Assembly: GCF_029945965.1 (NCBI RefSeq)
Contig: NZ_JAQSDO010000006.1
Location: forward strand, 124,001-188,000
From: Thermomonas sp.
GTDB taxonomy: Bacteria; Pseudomonadota; Gammaproteobacteria; Xanthomonadales; Xanthomonadaceae
DNA: 64,000 nucleotides
Reading direction: 5' to 3'
The translations under genes were made by a program, and so were the position numbers. Below are positions 10,362 to 20,035 of this stretch, in pieces. Every line of letters begins with the position of its first letter. Positions within the stretch are counted from its first letter, which is position 1. Below the pieces are notes generated by a model. It was not told the DNA's origin and made no database searches. It saw only the letters and a program-made list of their open reading frames with translations.

Positions 10362-11102
10362 TCAGGCAGCGGCACTGGTCTCGTTACCGATATGCAGCCC
10401 GCATTCGCGGGTCAGGCCAAAGAAACGTGCCTGTGCCTTGTCCATGCCGGGCCGCAGCGGGCGGGTGGTGTGTACATCGCCGACCGAGACATAGCCCTGT
10501 CGCGACAACGGATGCTCGGGCAGGTCGTGCTGCATGGCATACGCCGCGATGTCGAGGTCGTCCCAGTCGGCAATCGGATGCAGCTTCCAGCGCCCGTCGC
10601 GCAGTTCCAGGATATCGGTGCTGGCGCGGCTCGGCGATTGCATGCGGCGCAGGCCGGCGAACCAGCAACGCACGTCGAGCTCGCGCAACGCACGCTGCAT
10701 CGGTTCGACCTTGTGCAGTTGGTTGTAGCGCTGCAGGCCTTCGATGCCGTCTTCCCACAACTTGCCGACGCGCGCTTCCATCCAGCTGCTGCCGAGTAGC
10801 GGTCGCAGCACGTGCAGGTTCAGGCCGAAGCGTTCGTGCAAGGTGTCGGCATAACGATAAGTGTCGGCAAAGAGATAACCGGTATCGACCAGGATCACCG
10901 GGATGTCGGGCTTGACTTGGGTCAGCAGATGCAGGGACACCGCTGACTGCACGCCGAAGCTGGTCGACAGCGCATGCGGCCCGGACAGGCATTCGAGCGC
11001 CCAGGCGATGCGCTGGTGCGCGGACAGACGATCCAGCCAGCGGTTGAGTGCAGCGAGCGCCTGCGGGGATTCGGCGGCGGCGATGGGATCTGGTGCGTTC
11101 AT
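10362..11102 (-). CDS. cysH: Phosphoadenylylsulfate (PAPS) reductase CysH
   Basis: Reduces PAPS to sulfite using thioredoxin. It has 246 residues, with the P-loop-like [10 protein letters not shown] near residue 47 and the catalytic cysteine in ECGLH near the C-terminus. The two CC..CxxC cysteine pairs that bind the 4Fe-4S cluster of APS reductases are absent, which favours PAPS as substrate. The start overlaps the cysI stop (ATGA). Last gene of cysJIH. Confidence 0.93.
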   Translation of the reverse strand: MNAPDPIAAAESPQALAALNRWLDRLSAHQRIAWALECLSGPHALSTSFGVQSAVSLHLLTQVKPDIPVILVDTGYLFADTYRYADTLHERFGLNLHVLRPLLGSSWMEARVGKLWEDGIEGLQRYNQLHKVEPMQRALRELDVRCWFAGLRRMQSPSRASTDILELRDGRWKLHPIADWDDLDIAAYAMQHDLPEHPLSRQGYVSVGDVHTTRPLRPGMDKAQARFFGLTRECGLHIGNETSAAA

Positions 11103-12814
11103 GCAATCACCTCGATGGCGATGTCGTTGCGTGGTCTGGCAAGTGGCGTGACGATGCCTGCATCAATCAGGAAGTCACCGAAACGCTTTTCAAGAGAAGA
11201 CTGATCTGGCGTGCGCTGCGCGGCATAGCGCGCGAACAACTCGTCGAGCGTCGAAAGAATCGCGGCCTCGTCGATGTTTTCGCGATGCAGGACGTTCAGG
11301 CGTTGTCCGCGATGGTCTGCGCCTAGCATCAGGTTGTAGCGGCCAGGTGCCTTGCCGACCAGGGCGATCTCGCCCAGATACGGGCGCGAGCAACCATTCG
11401 GGCAGCCACTGATGCGCAGGTGGATCGGCGCATCCAGCAGGCCGTGTTTGCCCAGCAGGACTTCGGCCTTGTCCAGCAACTCCGGCAGGTAGCGTTCGGC
11501 TTCGGCCATCGCCAGTGCGCAGGTGGGTAACGCCACGCAGGCCAGGGCATTCAGCCGCAAGCCACTGGCGCGCGCATGGACGTCGAGTCCGTAAGTGGCG
11601 ACCAGCGCATCGATGCGCGCGCGTTGCCCAGCAGGCACGCCGGCAATCACCAGGTTCTGGTTCGCGGTCAGCCGGAATTCTCCCGGGTGGATGCGGGCGA
11701 TTTCGCGCAGGCCCGTCAGGTGCTGTCCCTGTTCGCTATCGAGGATGCGCCCGGCCGGAATGCGCAGGGTCAGGTGACCATGGCCGTCCTCGTCTTCGAC
11801 CCAGCCGAAGCGATCGCCGTTGTGGTCGAACGAGAACGCGCGCGCCGGTTCCAGCTTGAAGCCGGCGCGCGCTTCCATCAGCGCGACGATGGCGTCCAGC
11901 CCGTGCGTATCGATGGTGTACTTGAAGCGTGCGTGCTTGCGTTCGACGCGGTCGCCAAGATCGCGCTGCACGGTGATTGCCGCTTCCGCGATAGCCAGGA
12001 CACGTTCGGGCGTGACGAAGCCGATCACGTCGGCCAGCCGTGGATAGGTTGCGGCATCGCCATGACTGGCGCCCATGCCGCCACCGATGGCCACGTTGAA
12101 GCCGGCCAGTGCGCCGTGTTCATCGACAATCGCGATCAGGCCGAAATCGTTGGCGAACACATCCACGTCGTTGAGCGGCAGCACCGCCACCGCCATCTTG
12201 AACTTGCGCGGCAGGTAGGTCGCGCCATATAGCGGCTCGTCTACGTTGGTGCTGTCGGCAACTTTTTCTTCGTCCAGCCAGATCTCGTAATAGGCGCGCG
12301 TGTTCGGCAGGAATTTTTCCGACAGTCGCTGCGCCCAGTCTTGAACCTGGGCGTGCAGCCGCGACTGCAACGGGTTGCTGGACGCGAGCACGTTGCGGTT
12401 GACGTCGCCGCAGGCGGACACAGTATCCAGCAGCGACGCATTGATCGCTTGCATGGTCGCCTTCAACTCGCGCTTGATCACCCCGTGGAACTGGAAGGTC
12501 TGGCGTGTGGTGATGCGCAGAGAATGATTTGCATGCGTCGTGGCGATGGCGTCCAGCTGCAGCCATTGCGCCGGGCTGAACATGCCGCCCGGTGCGCGGA
12601 TACGGATCATGAACTGGTGTGCAGGTTCAAGTTTCTGGCGGCGACGTTCGTCGCGGATGTCTCGGTCGTCCTGCTGGTAGGTGCCGTGAAACTTGACCAG
12701 ACGCTGGTCTTCGAAGGACAGCGAGCCCGTCACCGGGTCGGCCAAGCCGTGCAGCAGCGTGCCGCGCAGGTGGCGGCTGTTGGCCTTGATGTCTTCGACA
12801 GAGGGATGGCTCAT
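11099..12814 (-). CDS. cysI: Sulfite reductase hemoprotein beta-component CysI
   Basis: Catalytic subunit of NADPH-sulfite reductase, reducing sulfite to sulfide with siroheme and a 4Fe-4S cluster. The product is 571 residues (E. coli 570). The cluster and siroheme cysteines are seen in [19 protein letters not shown] and [10 protein letters not shown]. The ATG at 12814 gives the family N-terminus [17 protein letters not shown]; the frame is open much further upstream but that DNA is antisense to cysJ. It starts 50 bases after cysJ and overlaps cysH by four bases. Confidence 0.95.
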   Translation of the reverse strand: MSHPSVEDIKANSRHLRGTLLHGLADPVTGSLSFEDQRLVKFHGTYQQDDRDIRDERRRQKLEPAHQFMIRIRAPGGMFSPAQWLQLDAIATTHANHSLRITTRQTFQFHGVIKRELKATMQAINASLLDTVSACGDVNRNVLASSNPLQSRLHAQVQDWAQRLSEKFLPNTRAYYEIWLDEEKVADSTNVDEPLYGATYLPRKFKMAVAVLPLNDVDVFANDFGLIAIVDEHGALAGFNVAIGGGMGASHGDAATYPRLADVIGFVTPERVLAIAEAAITVQRDLGDRVERKHARFKYTIDTHGLDAIVALMEARAGFKLEPARAFSFDHNGDRFGWVEDEDGHGHLTLRIPAGRILDSEQGQHLTGLREIARIHPGEFRLTANQNLVIAGVPAGQRARIDALVATYGLDVHARASGLRLNALACVALPTCALAMAEAERYLPELLDKAEVLLGKHGLLDAPIHLRISGCPNGCSRPYLGEIALVGKAPGRYNLMLGADHRGQRLNVLHRENIDEAAILSTLDELFARYAAQRTPDQSSLEKRFGDFLIDAGIVTPLARPRNDIAIEVIA

Positions 12815-12864
12815 GGCATGGGCTTCGCTGAAGGTATGCGTGTGGTGTTGGTGGTGTGTGGAGG

Positions 12865-14697
12865 TCAGTAGACGTCGCGGCCGTAGCGGCCTTCGGCCTG
12901 CAGACGTGAGAGATACTCGCCAGCCGCATCGATATCGCCGCCGTTGTGCGTGGTGATGACTTCGCGCAGAGCGGCGTGGACGTCCTTGCCCATCGTGATC
13001 GAACCGCACACATAAAAATGCGCGCCGTTCTGCAGCCATTCGTACAGCTCGCCGCCATGCTGACGCAGGCGATCCTGCACATAGACCTTGTCGGGCTGGT
13101 CGCGTGAGAACGCGAGGTCGAGGCGATGCAATTGCTTGCGCTGCAGGGCGTCCTGCCACTCGGTCTGGTAGAGAAAGTCGGTGTTGAAATGGCGCGCGCC
13201 GAAGAACAGCCAGTTGCGGCCGGAAGCTCCGGTTTCGGCACGCTCCTGCACGAAGCCGCGGAACGGCGCAACGCCGGTACCGGGGCCGACCATGATGATG
13301 TCGCGCGATGCATCCGCTGGCACCCGGAAGCGCTCATTCGGTTCGATGTAAACCGGCAGCTTTTCGCTTTCATCCAGCGCGGCCAGGTAGCCGCTGGCGG
13401 CACCGAGATGCACGTGACCATGGGCCTGGTAGTCGAGGATATCCACGGTCAGGTGCGCTTCGTTGCCTACGCGTTTGCGGCTAGAGGCAATCGAGTACAA
13501 CCGCTGGGCTTGCGGGCGTAGTGCAGTGATCAGGGCATCGGCATCCCAATCGGTTGGCCAGCGACGGAGCACATCGATCAACTGGTGGTCGGCCACCAAT
13601 TCAGCCATTCCACCAGTCTGGGGAGCGTCCAGCATCTGTTGCAGTTCGGTGGCGTCGGCGCGCTGTGCATGTACCGACAAAAATGCGCGTGACAATCGGG
13701 TCAGTTCGCGGCGGGTAGCCAGCCATTCGGACAACGGCAGCGTTTCGTCGCCAATACTGGCGACGGCATCGCCATCGAGTCTTGTTGCCTGCAATACCGA
13801 CGCAACGAGTGATTCAGGATTGCAATGGCGAATGCCCAGCGCATCGCCAGGTTCGTACGCGAGAGCCGCACCGTCGAGCGAGAGCTCGATGTGCCGCACG
13901 TCTTTTTCGACATCGCCATAGCGGCGGAAACCCGTGCCCTTGAACTCGCGGCCACTGATGCGCTGGTTGGCCAGTACCTCGGCAGGGAACGGGCGTTCGT
14001 GCGACCAGCTTGCCGGCGGACGCAGTGGGGTGACCGTTGCCATGTGCGCCGCGGCATGCGCAGTCGGCGCGGTCTCCTTCAGTACTTCGCGGGCCTGGAT
14101 CAGTGCGGTTTCGTGCCAAGGCCCGGCAACCGTGTCGATGTCGAGATCGGCCAAGCCGACATCGGCTACGCGCTGCGCGCCAAGCTCAGTCAGTCGCGCG
14201 TCGATCTTGCGGGCGATGCCGCAGAAGTCGGCGTAACTGATGTCGCCCAAACCGAGCACCGCGAACTTCAACCCCGGTAACTTCGGTGCGCGTTTGCCCG
14301 ACAGGAATTCGGTGAAACCGATCGCGTCATCCGGCGGATCGCCTTCGCCCTGGGTGCTGATGATGATGTAGAGCAGACGCTCGCTGGCCAGATCGCGGGT
14401 GGCATAAGCATCTATACGCAGCAGGCGCGAAGGCAGTCCGGCGGCTTCGAGCTTCGCGTGCAGTGCTTCCGCCGAACGCCGGGCATTGCCGGTCTGGCTG
14501 CCGAACAACACGGTTACCGGGCGCACTGCGGCGGGCGATGCATGGATCGGCGTCAACTGTACCGGCGTGCGTGCGATTCCTGCCAGATAGCCGGATGCCC
14601 ACAGCAGGCCGGCGTTGTCAGTGCCCGCAGCGAACTGCGCCAGCAATGCGCTTTGTTCGCTGGACAGGGGCGTCGGCAGGGCAAGGATGGCGGACAT
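12865..14697 (-). CDS. cysJ: Sulfite reductase flavoprotein alpha-component CysJ
   Basis: Passes electrons from NADPH through FAD and FMN to CysI. It has 610 residues: a flavodoxin domain starting with [16 protein letters not shown] near residue 69, an FAD-binding domain with [10 protein letters not shown], and an NADPH domain with [14 protein letters not shown]. It ends in the typical GRYGRDVY. The ATG at 14697 gives family length. It heads cysJIH; the leader reaches to about 14890 and contains no clear operator I can name. Confidence 0.95.
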   Translation of the reverse strand: MSAILALPTPLSSEQSALLAQFAAGTDNAGLLWASGYLAGIARTPVQLTPIHASPAAVRPVTVLFGSQTGNARRSAEALHAKLEAAGLPSRLLRIDAYATRDLASERLLYIIISTQGEGDPPDDAIGFTEFLSGKRAPKLPGLKFAVLGLGDISYADFCGIARKIDARLTELGAQRVADVGLADLDIDTVAGPWHETALIQAREVLKETAPTAHAAAHMATVTPLRPPASWSHERPFPAEVLANQRISGREFKGTGFRRYGDVEKDVRHIELSLDGAALAYEPGDALGIRHCNPESLVASVLQATRLDGDAVASIGDETLPLSEWLATRRELTRLSRAFLSVHAQRADATELQQMLDAPQTGGMAELVADHQLIDVLRRWPTDWDADALITALRPQAQRLYSIASSRKRVGNEAHLTVDILDYQAHGHVHLGAASGYLAALDESEKLPVYIEPNERFRVPADASRDIIMVGPGTGVAPFRGFVQERAETGASGRNWLFFGARHFNTDFLYQTEWQDALQRKQLHRLDLAFSRDQPDKVYVQDRLRQHGGELYEWLQNGAHFYVCGSITMGKDVHAALREVITTHNGGDIDAAGEYLSRLQAEGRYGRDVY

Positions 14698-14893
14698 GGG
14701 ATGAGCGCTATGCAAGGAATCTGCATGCAGGCTATGGCTGCGTTCCCATGCCCGGAAAGGATGGCTGGTTATGCGCTTATGCGGATCGAGGCAGGTGCGT
14801 GCTCGAGCGTACGCAGTCGGCATGCTGGAGATAGGACTCAGCCTGCGCACATTGTGGGCCAGTCTGGCCGCTTGACCGCCTGCCAAAATGAAA

Positions 14894-14914
14894 ACGCCCC
14901 GCGATGCGGGGCGT
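14894..14914 (-). terminator. Rho-independent terminator of the M20 peptidase gene
   Basis: A perfect nine-base stem ACGCCCCGC/GCGGGGCGT with a GAT loop. Read on the minus strand it is followed by TTTTCATTTT. It starts 31 bases beyond the stop of the peptidase gene, in the right orientation to end that transcript before cysJ. Confidence 0.85.
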
Positions 14915-14945
14915 CAAAGTTCGATGGCGACGGGTTAACTGCCTG

Positions 14946-16436
14946 TCAGCAGCAGCCGTGATCGCCGTGCTGCTCGCCGCCGGGAACTACTGCAACACCG
15001 GTGGTCTCGCCGCGCAGGCTGGCTGCGTGGTGTTCGGTGAGGACGCGCGCGACGCTGCTGGTGACCCGCTTGCCCATCGGGATGTGCAGGAACTCGTTCG
15101 GGCCGTGTGCATTTGAATGCGGGCCCAGCACGCCGGTGATCATGAACTGTGCACCCGGGAACTTCTCGCCGAGCATGCCCATGAACGGGATCGAGCCACC
15201 TTCGCCCATGTACATCGCGGGTTGGCCGAAGAACTCCTGGCTAGCCTGTTCAATCGCCGATGCAAGCCACGGTGACAATGCCGGTGCATTCCAGCCGGTG
15301 GCCGCCTTTTCCAGTTTCAGTGTGACCTCGGCGCCGTTCGGTGGATCGCGCAACAGGATGTCCTGCAACAATTCGCCGGCACGCTTGCCATCCAGGGTCG
15401 GCGGCAGGCGCAGGCTGAGCTTGAGTGCAGTCAACGGGCGCAGCACGTTGCCGGCTGATGCAAGCGGCGGGATGCCATCGGCGCCGGTGACCGACAGCGC
15501 CGGTCGCCAGGTGCGATTGAGAACCAGCTCGGTGGTGTCGTGGTCCATCGGTGTCATCCCCGGCAGGAACGGGAACTTGTCGTAGACCGCAGTGCCAAGT
15601 ACCTCGGCCACCTTCGCTGCCTGCGTACGCCGTTCGGCGGGAATATCCGCATGCAGGTCTTCGATCAGGATGCGACCGGTGGCTTCATCCTCGATCCGCG
15701 ACAACAACTGGCGGATGATGCGGAAACTCGACGGCACGATGCCGGATGCATCGCCCGAGTGCACGCCTTCTTCCAGCACCTTCACCGTGAGGTTGCCGCC
15801 GGCCATGCCGCGCAGCGAAGTGGTGCACCACAACTGATCATAATTGCCGCAGCCCGAGTCCAGGCACACGACCAAAGACGGTTTGCCGATGCGATCGGCG
15901 AGGTGATCGACGTAGGCGGGCAGGTCGTAGCTGCCGGATTCCTCGCAGGCTTCGATCAACACCACGCAGCGCGCATGCGGCGCGCCCTGCGCCTGCAGCG
16001 CCATGATCGCGGCCAGCGAACCGAAGATCGCGTAGCCGTCATCGGCACCACCGCGGCCATACAGCCGGTCGCCCTTGAGCACGGGTTCCCACGGGCCAAG
16101 GCCTTCGTCCCAGCCAGTCATTTCAGGTTGCTTGTCGAGGTGTCCGTACAGCAGCACGCAATCCTCACCGACATCTGCACCCGAGGCGGGGATGTCGATA
16201 AAGATCAGCGGCGTGCGCTCTTCCAGTCGCACCACTTCGAGTTGCATGCCGGCAACGGTTTGCGCGCGCGCCCATGCTTCCATCAGCTCAACCGCGCGTT
16301 CCATGTGGCCATTGGCGACCCAATCGGCATCGAACATCGGCGACTTGTTGGGGATGCGGATGTAGTCCACAAGCTGCGGCACGATTTCCGATTCCCATTT
16401 GTGGTCGACGAATGTGCTGATCTGGCTTGCATCCAT
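14946..16436 (-). CDS. M20-family metallopeptidase with Cys-Cys tail
   Basis: A 496-residue cytoplasmic (no signal peptide) zinc peptidase resembling carnosine/Xaa-His dipeptidases. Metal and catalytic residues are visible: H99 and D101 in GHLDKQPE, D132 in GRGGADDGY, the EACEESGS glutamates, D in CLDSGCGN, and a late GPHSNAHGPNE histidine. Its dimerisation domain lies between. The last residues GEQHGDHGCC are rich in His and end in two cysteines, an unusual tail for the family that may bind metal. The substrate is unknown. The ATG at 16436 gives the normal N-terminus. Confidence 0.9.
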   Translation of the reverse strand: MDASQISTFVDHKWESEIVPQLVDYIRIPNKSPMFDADWVANGHMERAVELMEAWARAQTVAGMQLEVVRLEERTPLIFIDIPASGADVGEDCVLLYGHLDKQPEMTGWDEGLGPWEPVLKGDRLYGRGGADDGYAIFGSLAAIMALQAQGAPHARCVVLIEACEESGSYDLPAYVDHLADRIGKPSLVVCLDSGCGNYDQLWCTTSLRGMAGGNLTVKVLEEGVHSGDASGIVPSSFRIIRQLLSRIEDEATGRILIEDLHADIPAERRTQAAKVAEVLGTAVYDKFPFLPGMTPMDHDTTELVLNRTWRPALSVTGADGIPPLASAGNVLRPLTALKLSLRLPPTLDGKRAGELLQDILLRDPPNGAEVTLKLEKAATGWNAPALSPWLASAIEQASQEFFGQPAMYMGEGGSIPFMGMLGEKFPGAQFMITGVLGPHSNAHGPNEFLHIPMGKRVTSSVARVLTEHHAASLRGETTGVAVVPGGEQHGDHGCC

Positions 16437-16455
16437 GGTTCGGGTTCTCCTGTTC

Positions 16456-16497
16456 GATCCGTGATTCCAGATCCATGATTCTAGCGCCGTGATTGTT
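16456..16497. repeat. Three tandem 14-base units in the peptidase leader
   Basis: Three adjacent 14-base units read GATCCGTGATTCCA, GATCCATGATTCTA and GCGCCGTGATTGTT. They share the core CRTGATT at the same phase. They end 20 bases upstream of the peptidase ATG, between it and the divergent ComEA-like gene. They could be operator repeats or a small expansion. No function is known to me. Confidence 0.5.
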
Positions 16498-16510
16498 GCG
16501 GGGCCGTTAT

Positions 16511-16530
16511 GGGTAGGGCTTTCCCTACCC
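16511..16530. repeat. Perfect palindrome GGGTAGGG-CTTT-CCCTACCC
   Basis: An eight-base inverted repeat with a four-base loop in the divergent intergenic region between the M20 peptidase and the ComEA-like gene. The arms resemble the TACCC/GGGTA half-sites bound by NarL/LuxR-type response regulators, so it may be an operator. A hairpin without a T-run is an equally fair description. Confidence 0.4.
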
Positions 16531-16672
16531 GTTGTTGCGTCATAGACCCGCAATTCGATGCGGCAGTGGCCGATATCGACGATGCCGGCGCATCGGCAAC
16601 CTGTGCACACCGGATCGCAGCCCGCGCTTCCGGATCACACCAACCACCTCAATACCAAACCCGGAGATCACC

Positions 16673-17017
16673 ATGAAGTCGCTGACCACCCTGTTTTCCT
16701 CGCTGATCCTGTCGCTGGTGCTGGCTGGTAGCGCCCTTGCCGGCGAGACCGTCAATATCAATACCGCCGATGCCGCCACCATCGACCGTGTGCTCGTGAA
16801 CGTGGGCCCGACCAAGGCGCAAGCCATCGTCGACCATCGCAAGGCGAACGGCGCGTTCCGCAGTCCCGAGCAACTGGCTCTGGTAAAGGGAATTGGCTTG
16901 AAGACGGTCGAGAAGAACCGCGACCGTATCGTGATCGGCCCGGTGCGTCCGGCTGCCAATGGCGCCAAGCCCGCTGTGCGCGTGGCCACAGCACCGAAGC
17001 CGGTTGCCCGCCGCTGA
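16673..17017 (+). CDS. ComEA-like helix-hairpin-helix protein
   Basis: A 114-residue exported protein. Residues 1-23 are a signal peptide ending ALAG, followed by a helix-hairpin-helix DNA-binding domain: VNINTADAATI, then RKANGAFRSPEQLALVKGIG. The C-terminus is basic and Ala/Pro-rich. This is the domain that binds incoming DNA in competence (ComEA), but short ComEA-like proteins also exist outside competence loci and no com gene is nearby. GGAG six bases before the ATG at 16673 sets the start. Confidence 0.82.
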   Translation: MKSLTTLFSSLILSLVLAGSALAGETVNINTADAATIDRVLVNVGPTKAQAIVDHRKANGAFRSPEQLALVKGIGLKTVEKNRDRIVIGPVRPAANGAKPAVRVATAPKPVARR

Positions 17018-17064
17018 CCCTTGCAGGCATCGCCATCAGCAATTGCATTGCTGAATTTGCAGAC

Positions 17065-17090
17065 ACCCGCCCGGTGCGAACCGGGCGGGT
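17065..17090. terminator. GC-rich hairpin after the ComEA-like gene
   Basis: A perfect 11-base stem ACCCGCCCGGT/ACCGGGCGGGT with a GCGA tetraloop, 47 bases after the stop and 21 bases before the next ATG. There is no T-run (TGCGG follows), so termination would be weak or factor-assisted; it may instead structure the HutD-family leader. Confidence 0.55.
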
Positions 17091-17111
17091 TGCGGCGTAT
17101 AAACTCCCTGC

Positions 17112-17756
17112 ATGAAACAGGAAGGTTCGGGCGCAGCAGGATCCTCGCGAATATTGCCGGCGAGCGGCTACAACCGCATGCGCTGGAAAAACGGCGCCGG
17201 CTGGACATCGGAAATCCTGCGCGTACCCGACAGCGACGACTGGCAATGGCGGCTGTCGATCGCCGAGATCGAAGCCGATGCACCGTTCTCGGCATTTCCC
17301 GGCATGGAGCGCGAGCTGGTCCTGCTTTCCGGTAACGGCCTGCGCCTGCGTTTTGATCACGACAGTGCTGGTGGCGTGCATGAGTTGCTGCCCCCGCATC
17401 ACAAGCTGCGTTTCGCCGGCGAACATGCGGCGTTCGGTGAACTGATCGACGGGCCTACCCGCGACTTCAACATGATGTGGAAACGCGACAGCTGCACTGC
17501 GCAGCTATGGCACCGGCCATTGGTCGGCACCATGGTGATGTTCGTCGACCCAGGCGAGGCCTGGGCCGTGCACATGCTGGCGGGTCAGGCACGCTTCGCC
17601 GACGACTCAGGCCTGGGCACGATGCAGATGGGTGATACCGCGATCCTGGTTGCTGAAGACAAGCGTATGCGCCATGTGCTGGATGGCGGCGGCGAGCTCC
17701 TGCTGATTCGGGTTGGCTCGACGCTACCTGGTTTCAGAAGTGGTAGTTCAAACTGA
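17112..17756 (+). CDS. HutD/Ves family cupin protein
   Basis: A 214-residue protein of the HutD family, a bicupin fold. Family signatures include NRMRWKNGAGWTSEI near residue 21, WRLSIAEIEADAPFSAFPG, and RDFNMMW. HutD is found with histidine-utilisation genes, where a regulatory role binding formylglutamate has been proposed; Ves of E. coli is a relative. No hut genes are in view, so its role here is open. The 3' end overlaps the convergent TonB-receptor gene by 23 bases. Confidence 0.82.
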   Translation: MKQEGSGAAGSSRILPASGYNRMRWKNGAGWTSEILRVPDSDDWQWRLSIAEIEADAPFSAFPGMERELVLLSGNGLRLRFDHDSAGGVHELLPPHHKLRFAGEHAAFGELIDGPTRDFNMMWKRDSCTAQLWHRPLVGTMVMFVDPGEAWAVHMLAGQARFADDSGLGTMQMGDTAILVAEDKRMRHVLDGGGELLLIRVGSTLPGFRSGSSN

Positions 17757-19896
17757 CCCACGCGCTGCGCGGCGCCCCCGGGCTGATGTTGTTGTTGCTG
17801 TGGGCACTGGCGAAGTAGCGCGTGTTGGCCAGGTTCTCGATGTTGAGTTGCAGTTGCAGCGCCGGATTCAAGGTCCAGTAAATCGCGCCGTCGAAGCGGG
17901 TAAATGCAGGCAGTGCGACGGTGTTGTCCACGTTGGCGTAGATCGACCCGCGATAGACGATACCGAGCCCGACGCCGATCGTCTGGTTGATGTCGTAGCG
18001 GTTCCATAGTGAAGCTGAATTCCGGGGCAACTGTGCCAGACGGTTCCCCCTGATCGCGGTGGCCGACTGCGTCGCGGTGATTTCGCCAGCCTGGTACGCA
18101 TAACCGCCCATCAGTTGCCAGGCATCGGTGACGCGGCCCGCAAGGCCCAGTTCCACGCCGCGGACATACTGCCCGTCGACCAGGACCATTTTGGTGACAT
18201 CGGCCGGATCCGCGACCGCCACATTGCCGCGATCCAGGCGGTACACCGCCAGGCTCGCCTGCAGGTCAGGCTTGAGGTCCCACTTGGCGCCGATTTCGCG
18301 GTTGCGTGAGGTTTCCGGCGTCAATGATGCGTTGTCGGCCTTGAGCGACGCCAGCTGGTCACCGGCGCGTGGCTGGAATGCCTTGCTGTAGCTGGCGTAG
18401 AACGAGACGTTGTCGAGCGGCTTGTAGACCAGCCCGGCGCGCGGCGAAAGCATGCTGTCTTCGCTGCGGAGGACCTCAGCTGTGCGGTTGTTGCGCAGAT
18501 CCACGCGGAAATCGTCATGACGCAGGCCGATGATCGCCTGCCAACGTGGCGACAATTCGATTTGATCCTGCAGGTAGAACGCGGCGACCGTGGCGACGCC
18601 GTGGTTGTCGGCATCCGTGGCGCTCTGGCGGAACTCGACCGGCACATTCACCGTCGGGTTTGCGAGAGGCACCACACTGCTGCCAGCCGAGAAGTAGCCA
18701 GTTTGGCGAAAGTTTTCAGTGACCTGGCGGCCCAGTTCGGCGCCCGCCAGGATCGTGTGCTGGACGCTGCCAGTAGACAGTTTCCAGACCAGGTCAGTCT
18801 GGTTGAACAGGTTCCGCCGCTGGGTGGCATTGCTGTAGGCCGCCAGCGTGACCAGAGTGCCTGTTGCATCGACCGAGCTGGGGAAGACGTTCTGGTACAT
18901 CTTGTCGTAGTCGGCCCAGCGCAGATGGTTGCGCAGGCTAAAGTTATCGCTGAAGGCGCGGTCAAGCGTCACATCGAACGCATCCACGGTCGTCGCGGTC
19001 ACGCTGAGGGCGGGGTTGCCGAAGAAGGTCGATGGATCAGTGACGACCGGCTTGCCCTGGAAGGACGGAATCCCACGGTCGGCGGTGCGCTCATCGTGGA
19101 AGCGCTCGTAGGACAGCTGCAGGCGGGTGTCTTTGCCGAAGTCGATTCCGAAAGTGGGATTTGCGCCGTAGCGCTTGACGTTGACGCCATCGCGGAAGCT
19201 GCCGGAGTTCTCGTACATCGCGTTGATACGGAAGCCAGCGTCACTGCCGATGCCCGTGCCGTAATCCAGCGTGCCACGCCTGCGTTGGTTGGCACCGAAC
19301 TGGACGGAACCGCTGCGGTGATCCATGCCATCGGCCTGACGGGTGACCCGGTTGATTACACCGCCGCTGCCGCCACGACCGAAGATCATCGCGTTTGCGC
19401 CTTTCAGTGCCTCGACGCGCTCCAGGTTGTAGACATCGCGGAAGTACTGCACGTCGTCGCGTATGCCGTCCACGAAGAAATCGGCAGTAGTGCTGTTGCC
19501 GCGCAGCACCGGTGTATCGCGGTTGCCTTCGCCTTGGGCGGTGCCGACACCGGGCATGTAACGGAAGGCATCACCCATGCTGGTGATGCCCTGGTCGGCC
19601 ACCAGCTTGTCGGTGACCACGGTTACCGCCTGCGGGACATCCAGCAGCGGTGTGTCGGTCTTGGTGGCGCCACGGATGCTTCGCGCAGCGTAGTCGGGCA
19701 GATACCGATCACCGACCACCTTGACCCGATCGAGGTCCTTGGGATTCTCGTCGACCGCTTCGCTTGACGGGGAATCAACCGGAGCTCCAGCAGCGAAGCC
19801 GGCTGCAGGTGCGATCAGTACCAGCAGGATTGCGCTGGCGAGGAGGTTGCGGAACTGGCGTGGAACCGCTTGCTGGATGTGGGTGATCTGTGTCAT
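17734..19896 (-). CDS. TonB-dependent siderophore receptor
   Basis: A 720-residue outer-membrane receptor. It has a signal peptide (LLASAILLVLIAPAAGFAA), a plug domain with DVPQAVTVVTDKL and ERVEALKGANAMIFGRGGSGGVINRV, and a beta-barrel ending in the aromatic outer-membrane signal SLNYHF. DLDRVKVVGD near the mature N-terminus may serve as the TonB box. The plug is of the catecholate/hydroxamate siderophore type; the ligand cannot be told. The ATG at 19896 lies 70 bases downstream of a good Fur box, so iron repression is expected. Confidence 0.9.
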   Translation of the reverse strand: MTQITHIQQAVPRQFRNLLASAILLVLIAPAAGFAAGAPVDSPSSEAVDENPKDLDRVKVVGDRYLPDYAARSIRGATKTDTPLLDVPQAVTVVTDKLVADQGITSMGDAFRYMPGVGTAQGEGNRDTPVLRGNSTTADFFVDGIRDDVQYFRDVYNLERVEALKGANAMIFGRGGSGGVINRVTRQADGMDHRSGSVQFGANQRRRGTLDYGTGIGSDAGFRINAMYENSGSFRDGVNVKRYGANPTFGIDFGKDTRLQLSYERFHDERTADRGIPSFQGKPVVTDPSTFFGNPALSVTATTVDAFDVTLDRAFSDNFSLRNHLRWADYDKMYQNVFPSSVDATGTLVTLAAYSNATQRRNLFNQTDLVWKLSTGSVQHTILAGAELGRQVTENFRQTGYFSAGSSVVPLANPTVNVPVEFRQSATDADNHGVATVAAFYLQDQIELSPRWQAIIGLRHDDFRVDLRNNRTAEVLRSEDSMLSPRAGLVYKPLDNVSFYASYSKAFQPRAGDQLASLKADNASLTPETSRNREIGAKWDLKPDLQASLAVYRLDRGNVAVADPADVTKMVLVDGQYVRGVELGLAGRVTDAWQLMGGYAYQAGEITATQSATAIRGNRLAQLPRNSASLWNRYDINQTIGVGLGIVYRGSIYANVDNTVALPAFTRFDGAIYWTLNPALQLQLNIENLANTRYFASAHSNNNISPGAPRSAWVSLNYHF

Positions 19897-19966
19897 TTGG
19901 GGGCGTCGTCCAAAAAGGATAAAGCCGCATCTGGCGGCCTTGTTGTGACGCATATTTAGGCACGAA

Positions 19967-19981
19967 CGATAATCATTCGCA
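19967..19981. promoter_or_regulatory. Fur box upstream of the siderophore receptor
   Basis: CGATAATCATTCGCA matches the 7-1-7 Fur consensus TGATAATNATTATCA at 11 of 14 specified positions, with an intact left half. It sits 70 bases before the receptor ATG on the minus strand, the expected place for iron-dependent repression. It also lies downstream of the suf operon, so it is assigned to the receptor. Confidence 0.75.
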
Positions 19982-19989
19982 ACAACTTT

Positions 19990-20013
19990 CTGTGCATGGA
20001 GGGCTATGCACAG
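19990..20013 (-). terminator. Hairpin between the suf operon and the siderophore receptor
   Basis: A perfect eight-base inverted repeat CTGTGCAT/ATGCACAG around an eight-base loop, 22 bases after the Rieske stop. On the minus strand it is followed by AAAGTTGTTG, a poor T-run. It probably ends or attenuates suf readthrough into the Fur-regulated gene. Confidence 0.45.
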
Positions 20014-20035
20014 ACCTGTAACCAAGAAATTGGGC

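Noticed and set aside
9267..14782. Octamer GCATAAGC about 75 bases before both cysB and cysJ, considered as a shared CysB site
   Set aside because: The same octamer also occurs near 39.9, 45.6 and 53.7 kb beside unrelated genes, so it is not specific to sulfur genes.
18517..19767. 416-codon plus-strand frame inside the siderophore-receptor gene
   Set aside because: It is the antisense of a well-conserved TonB receptor; no ribosome site and no recognisable domain.
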